NCBI RefSeq assembly: GCF_004216555.1
Contig: NZ_SGWQ01000006.1
Location: 1-64,000, forward strand
Length of the DNA: 64,000 nt
Direction of reading: 5' to 3'
DNA from: Herbihabitans rhizosphaerae
GTDB taxonomy: Bacteria; Actinomycetota; Actinomycetes; Mycobacteriales; Pseudonocardiaceae
Positions 60,978 through 64,000 of the stretch are shown here, piece after piece. The notes beneath the pieces were generated by a model. It was not told the DNA's origin. It saw only the letters and a program-made list of their open reading frames with translations, and did not search any database. Position numbers and translations under genes: made by a program. Numbering within the stretch: position 1 is the stretch's first letter; the number at the start of each line of letters is the position of its first letter.

Positions 60978-61787
60978 TCAGCGCTCCTGCCAGTCCAGGA
61001 TGCTCGTGTGCAGCTCACGCATGCGAGGGGTCGGCTCGACGCCGAGTTCGGTCACCAGCAGGTGCCGCCAGTCGTTGTAGACGAGCAGCGCGTCGGCGAC
61101 CCGCCCGGACTTCGCCAACGCGATCATCAGCGCGGCGCGGAGCTTCTCCCGCAGCGGGTGCCGCTGGACGAGGTCGACCAGCTCTGGCACCAGTCGCTGA
61201 TGCTGGCTCAGGGAGAGCTCGGCGTCGATGCAGTCCTCCATCGCCGCCAGCCGGAGCTCGCTCAGCCAGGTGTCGGCCCGTCGCACGATCGGCGCGGTGA
61301 GCTCGGGCTGCACCGTGCCCTCCCAGTCCTGCAGCGTGGCGCGCATCAGCCGGACACCGGACAGGGGTTGTCCTCCGGTCAGCAGCACCCGCGCCGAGCC
61401 GATCTGGTTGCGCGCCCGATCCAGGTCCAGTTGTCCGGCGCCGACGACGATGCGATACCCGGCGCCCACCGTCTGTATCGGTGAGGCGATCCGCTCGGAC
61501 ACCTCGCACATCTTGCGCCGCAGCCGCGAGATCAGGTCCTGCACCCGCGCGCGGGCCGAGGTCGGCGGCTCGTCGTCCCACAAACCCTCGACGAGTTGAT
61601 CGACGGTGACAACACGGTTGGCATCGAGCAACAACGCGATCAGCATTGCCCGCTCCTGCGGAGGTCCGAGCGACAGCCATCGAGTTCGCGCGAACTCCAC
61701 ACGTAACGAACCGAGCAGAAAATACGACCAACCATCGGCGCAATCTCTGCCCGCGGCCGGATCCATGACGCTTTTCCCCACAGCCAT
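60978..61787 (-). CDS. SARP (AfsR/DnrI-type) transcriptional regulator
   Basis: A regulator of about 269 residues. An N-terminal OmpR-like winged helix (FLLGSLRVEF, GPPQERAMLIALLLDANRVV, VDQLVEGLWDDEPPTSARAR, VQDLISRLRRKM) is followed by a bacterial transcriptional activation domain (YRIVVGAGQLDLDRARNQIG ... PTPRMRELHTSIL). SARPs usually switch on antibiotic or other specialised-metabolite clusters, but no biosynthetic genes are in view. ATG 61787 has a GGGGGA ribosome site, better than the GTG at 61805. Its possible targets include the neighbouring secreted-protein gene. Confidence 0.88.
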   Translation of the reverse strand: MAVGKSVMDPAAGRDCADGWSYFLLGSLRVEFARTRWLSLGPPQERAMLIALLLDANRVVTVDQLVEGLWDDEPPTSARARVQDLISRLRRKMCEVSERIASPIQTVGAGYRIVVGAGQLDLDRARNQIGSARVLLTGGQPLSGVRLMRATLQDWEGTVQPELTAPIVRRADTWLSELRLAAMEDCIDAELSLSQHQRLVPELVDLVQRHPLREKLRAALMIALAKSGRVADALLVYNDWRHLLVTELGVEPTPRMRELHTSILDWQER

Positions 61788-61890
61788 GGCCTGTCCCCCT
61801 GGCACTTATCTTTCCCTCAGTGAAACCCATCGTCACATCGCGAAGCATCCGCGTGTACCTCCGAACGAGGGACGTGAACGATCGTGCCTG

Positions 61891-61937
61891 AAACGAAATA
61901 AAGAATCCCGCTCTCGCCGTTGTCGGTGAGAGCGGGA
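61891..61937 (-). terminator. Terminator of the 61958-62410 gene
   Basis: Perfect 10-bp stem TCCCGCTCTC (61906-61915) with 61928-61937, followed on the minus strand by TTCTTTATTT. Confidence 0.85.
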
Positions 61938-61957
61938 CATTCCATCGGCTGTTCGGG

Positions 61958-62410
61958 TTAAGCCTGGCCGCGCACCCAGGCGGTGCATCCGACACCGCTC
62001 AGGCACACCCTCAGCAAGACGTACTTGCCCTCCGCGATCTCCAGGTTGCGGTGACCGCAGCCCGCCGAGGCGCCGTTGCCGTCGGCGACCGAGGCCCGCA
62101 CGGCCCCGTCCCAGTACAACTGCGAGGTCACGGTTCGCCCGTCCGCGCTGCGGTCGCAGGCGTACAGGTGCTCGCCGTAGGAGTAGAAGTAGCCCTGCCC
62201 GCGGAGCACGCCCCCGGAGTAGGCGTTGATCTGAACGTCGATCGCCTGGATGCCGGGCGCCTCACCCGGCACGGCGGTCGTCGCCGACGACTCGGCCACA
62301 TCCTGGGCCGCCGCGGTGTCCGCGCCGGCCGAACTCCCTCCCGCGAACATCAGCGCAATGGCGATGACGGTCGCGGCGATCCCCGCCACAATAGATCGAA
62401 TGTATTTCAT
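61958..62410 (-). CDS. Small secreted cysteine-containing protein, hypothetical
   Basis: A 150-residue exported protein. Signal peptide about 1-30 (MKYIRSIVAGIAATVIAIAL ... AGA), a short linker, then a beta-rich domain with four cysteines in ACDRSADG, AGCGHRN, VCLSGVGC, likely making two disulfides, ending in TAWVRGQA. I recognise no family. It has its own strong terminator and lies upstream of the SARP gene on the same strand. Confidence 0.75.
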   Translation of the reverse strand: MKYIRSIVAGIAATVIAIALMFAGGSSAGADTAAAQDVAESSATTAVPGEAPGIQAIDVQINAYSGGVLRGQGYFYSYGEHLYACDRSADGRTVTSQLYWDGAVRASVADGNGASAGCGHRNLEIAEGKYVLLRVCLSGVGCTAWVRGQA

Positions 62411-62557
62411 GTTCCCTCGCTCACTATTAGTCGGTTATCCGGGGGCGGAACGACCCCCATAATTGGATAACCCCCGCCGCTATGCGCCCGCTCTGTTTCG
62501 CCTATGCGGCGCGACTCGCGCGGTTGTCACCGATCGCATAAAAGACTCTTCCGCCGC

Positions 62558-62626
62558 CGCGAGTCCCACCCTCCGCGCGCCGAGTTGGTGGGACTCGGCG
62601 TCCTGGAGGTGGGACTCGCGCGGAGG
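62558..62626. repeat. Variant inverted array of the GGGACTCGCG-type repeat
   Basis: CGCGAGTCCCACC (62558-62570) is perfectly complementary to 62608-62620, with a related GGTGGGACTCGG unit between. The core differs from the other arrays (CCACC instead of CGCGC). It ends 18 bp before the DUF1707 start; the rest of the 62411-62644 gap shows nothing else. Confidence 0.7.
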
Positions 62627-62644
62627 GGGCGCTAGTCTCGCGGC

Positions 62645-63283
62645 GTGAACGAGGTGCCGGACCCGAGCCAACTGCGGGCGTCGAACGCTGACCGCGAGCG
62701 TGTCGCGAAGATCCTGAACAACGCCATGGCGGAGGGCAGGCTGACCGTCAGCGAACTCGAGGAGCGGCTGGACGCCGTCTACTCCGCCAAGACGATCGGC
62801 GAACTGGGGCCGCTCACCCACGACCTGCCCGCCGGCCATTCGCCGGCGGTGCGTGGGGAAACGCACCTCGCGGTGCCGCAGGCCGGCGCGATCGACCGGA
62901 TCGGCGGCGAGCCGACGTCCAAGTCCTCGATCGCCTTCATGTCCTCGGCCGACCGCAAGGGGCCGTGGGTCGTGCCACCGAGCTACAGCGTCGTGGCGAT
63001 CATGGGCGGCAGCGCCATCGACCTGACCCACGCGCGCTTCGCCGAGCACGAGACCACGATCAACGTGTTCACCTGGTGGGGCGGTGTGGAGATCTACGTG
63101 CCGGACGACATCACCGTGCACGTCACCGGCAGCGGATTCATGGGCGCGTTCGACGACAGGGCGCACCAGCAGGTCGGCCCGCCCGGCGCGCCGGTGGTCA
63201 AGATCACCGGCCTGGCGATCATGGCCGGCGTGGAGGTCAAGCGCAGCAAGAAGAAGCAGCGCCGGCAGCGGATCGGGGAATAA
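62645..63283 (+). CDS. DUF1707 (SHOCT-like) domain protein
   Basis: A 212-residue protein. The N-terminal DUF1707 domain (QLRASNADRERVAKILNNAM, EGRLTVSELEERLDAVYSAK, TIGELGPLTHDLP) is a short helical module common in actinobacteria. The C-terminal beta-helix-like region (VVAIMGGSAIDLTHARF, NVFTWWGGVEIYVPDDITV, VKITGLAIMAGVEVK) matches the LiaF/YvqF C-terminal domain that acts in cell-envelope stress signalling. No transmembrane helix is seen. The GTG start lies just after an inverted repeat array. The role in envelope stress is inference. Confidence 0.88.
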   Translation: MNEVPDPSQLRASNADRERVAKILNNAMAEGRLTVSELEERLDAVYSAKTIGELGPLTHDLPAGHSPAVRGETHLAVPQAGAIDRIGGEPTSKSSIAFMSSADRKGPWVVPPSYSVVAIMGGSAIDLTHARFAEHETTINVFTWWGGVEIYVPDDITVHVTGSGFMGAFDDRAHQQVGPPGAPVVKITGLAIMAGVEVKRSKKKQRRQRIGE

Positions 63284-63285
63284 GA

Positions 63286-63327
63286 ACCGGCCATCACCGG
63301 GTGGGCCAGAACCCGGTGACGGCCGGT
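63286..63327. terminator. Bidirectional terminator, first hairpin
   Basis: 17-nt arms 63286-63302 and 63311-63327 with one mismatch, 2 bp after the DUF1707 stop, between convergent genes. Confidence 0.75.
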
Positions 63328-63331
63328 CGGT

Positions 63332-63360
63332 GGGGCGCGCCGGGTGGGTTGGCGCGCCCC
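63332..63360. terminator. Bidirectional terminator, second hairpin
   Basis: Perfect 10-bp stem GGGGCGCGCC (63332-63341) with 63351-63360, 3 bp from the subtilase stop. Confidence 0.65.
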
Positions 63361-63363
63361 GGC

Positions 63364-64000
63364 TCATTCACCCAGCGATCCCGTGTACAGCAACAGGTTC
63401 GGCGTGCCGGGCAACGTCCAGCCGATCTTGTCCTTGGTCGCACTGTCCACCAGTGCGCGCCGCACGTCCTCCGGCGAGGCGTCGGGATTGCGGGCCAGGT
63501 ACAGCGCCGCGGCACCGGCCACGTGCGGCGCCGCCATCGACGTGCCGCTCATCGGCCCGCTGCTCCGGTCGTCGGCGAAAGTCGAGGACACGATGTCGGT
63601 GCCGGGCGCGATGATGTCGACGCAGTCGCCCCACTGGCTCTCCGCCGAGCGGTGATCCTTCTGGTTGGAGTTGGCGACCGTGATCGCCTCGCGCACGTTG
63701 GCCGGGTAGAACGTGCACGCCGGCACGTAGAAGTTGCCGGCGGCGATCGTGTAGGTGATGCCGGAGGCGATCGAGCGGCGCACCGCGTTCTCCAGGGCCG
63801 GCGAGCTGCCCGGGTAGCCGAGGCTCATGTTCACCACGGCCGGGCGCTTGGCGTTGGCCGTCACCCAGTCCACCCCGGCCAGCACCGAGTCGCTGGCGAC
63901 CAGGGTCACGCCGCAGCTCTGCACGCGGACCGACACGATCCGCGCGGCGGGGGCCACGCCGAAGGTCTTGCCGGCCACCGTGCCGGCGACGTGCGTGCCG
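63364..64000 (-). CDS. S8 family serine peptidase (subtilisin-like), C-terminal part
   Basis: The frame is open to the right edge of the window, so the N-terminal part (signal peptide, propeptide, catalytic Asp) is missing. The visible part begins GTHVAGTVAGKTFGVAP, with the catalytic His motif at the edge, then VNMSLGYPGSSPALENAV, AAGNFYVPACTFYPANV (oxyanion Asn) and GTSMAAPHVAGAAALYL with the catalytic Ser. This resembles the secreted proteinase K/thermitase-type actinobacterial proteases. It ends ...LLLYTGSLGE and has no C-terminal anchor. It converges with the DUF1707 gene across two hairpins. Confidence 0.92.
   Translation of the reverse strand, partial: GTHVAGTVAGKTFGVAPAARIVSVRVQSCGVTLVASDSVLAGVDWVTANAKRPAVVNMSLGYPGSSPALENAVRRSIASGITYTIAAGNFYVPACTFYPANVREAITVANSNQKDHRSAESQWGDCVDIIAPGTDIVSSTFADDRSSGPMSGTSMAAPHVAGAAALYLARNPDASPEDVRRALVDSATKDKIGWTLPGTPNLLLYTGSLGE

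Noticed and set aside
60978-61787. SARP gene taken as a sign of an antibiotic cluster
   Set aside because: No polyketide, peptide or tailoring genes are visible on either side within the window.

Overview
The window is about 70% GC, with GTG starts, leaderless or short-leader genes and almost no low-GC DNA. An EspG-type ESX secretion protein, a 13E12/DUF222 protein, SARP and WYL regulators and a Ser/Thr kinase all point to an actinomycete. The repeat content and gene set fit the Pseudonocardiales (Lentzea/Saccharothrix/Kutzneria-like); the genus is an inference.

Layout. 0-3.4 kb: truncated 13E12/DUF222 gene, a large nested-hairpin element, a GNAT acetyltransferase, espG and pirin. 3.4-7.9 kb: glycerol locus, glpD divergent from glpF-glpK. 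7.9-10.7 kb: a PQQ-type lipoprotein, then a peroxiredoxin-like gene and a divergent TetR with two perfect operators. 10.7-12.7 kb: class F sortase flanked by two exported Ig-like proteins that share a C-terminal P-x-G-x-V-[E/D]-T-G-G-G tail. 13-18.3 kb: lpdA, a gamma-glutamylcyclotransferase, and a cobalamin riboswitch ahead of a btuCDF-type ABC importer. 18.4-24.5 kb: exported proteins, a DUF559 protein, an M20 amidohydrolase and membrane proteins. 24.5-31 kb: meaB-mutB and mutA (B12-dependent methylmalonyl-CoA mutase), interrupted by a WYL regulator and a GNAT pseudogene. 31-38.6 kb: Ser/Thr kinase, MerR with divergent membrane genes, purine nucleoside phosphorylase, an AspH-type hydroxylase and a phosphosugar mutase. 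38.6-50.9 kb: accessory region with SDR/MmyB, two more XRE regulators, small and broken genes, AKR/MerR, a degenerate Doc toxin with an RHH protein, TetR, CPBP and upp. 50.9-56.9 kb: an SRPBCC gene and a methyltransferase split by a roughly 4.6 kb island (polyester hydrolase/cutinase, broken DUF6801 gene, MBL-like, SDR, TetR) bounded by a 69/70-bp direct repeat. 56.9-64 kb: queA-like/VOC/SDR operon, two-component system, SARP, a secreted protein, DUF1707 and a partial subtilase.

How it fits together. The riboswitch-controlled importer could supply the corrinoid that MutAB needs and that MeaB protects. The order glpD, lpdA, GGCT, amidohydrolase, purine nucleoside phosphorylase, phosphosugar mutase, upp matches the M. 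tuberculosis Rv3302c-Rv3309c block as I remember it, here spread over about 47 kb by insertions.

The DNA is also rich in small repeats. A 13-bp palindrome GTCCAC(A/T)GTGGAC occurs 13 times, in genes and between them. A roughly 20-bp GCGGGACTCGCG-type unit recurs at seven intergenic sites, often as paired inverted arrays. A roughly 97-bp repeat occurs at three sites. No tRNA, rRNA, CRISPR array, integrase or transposase was recognised.
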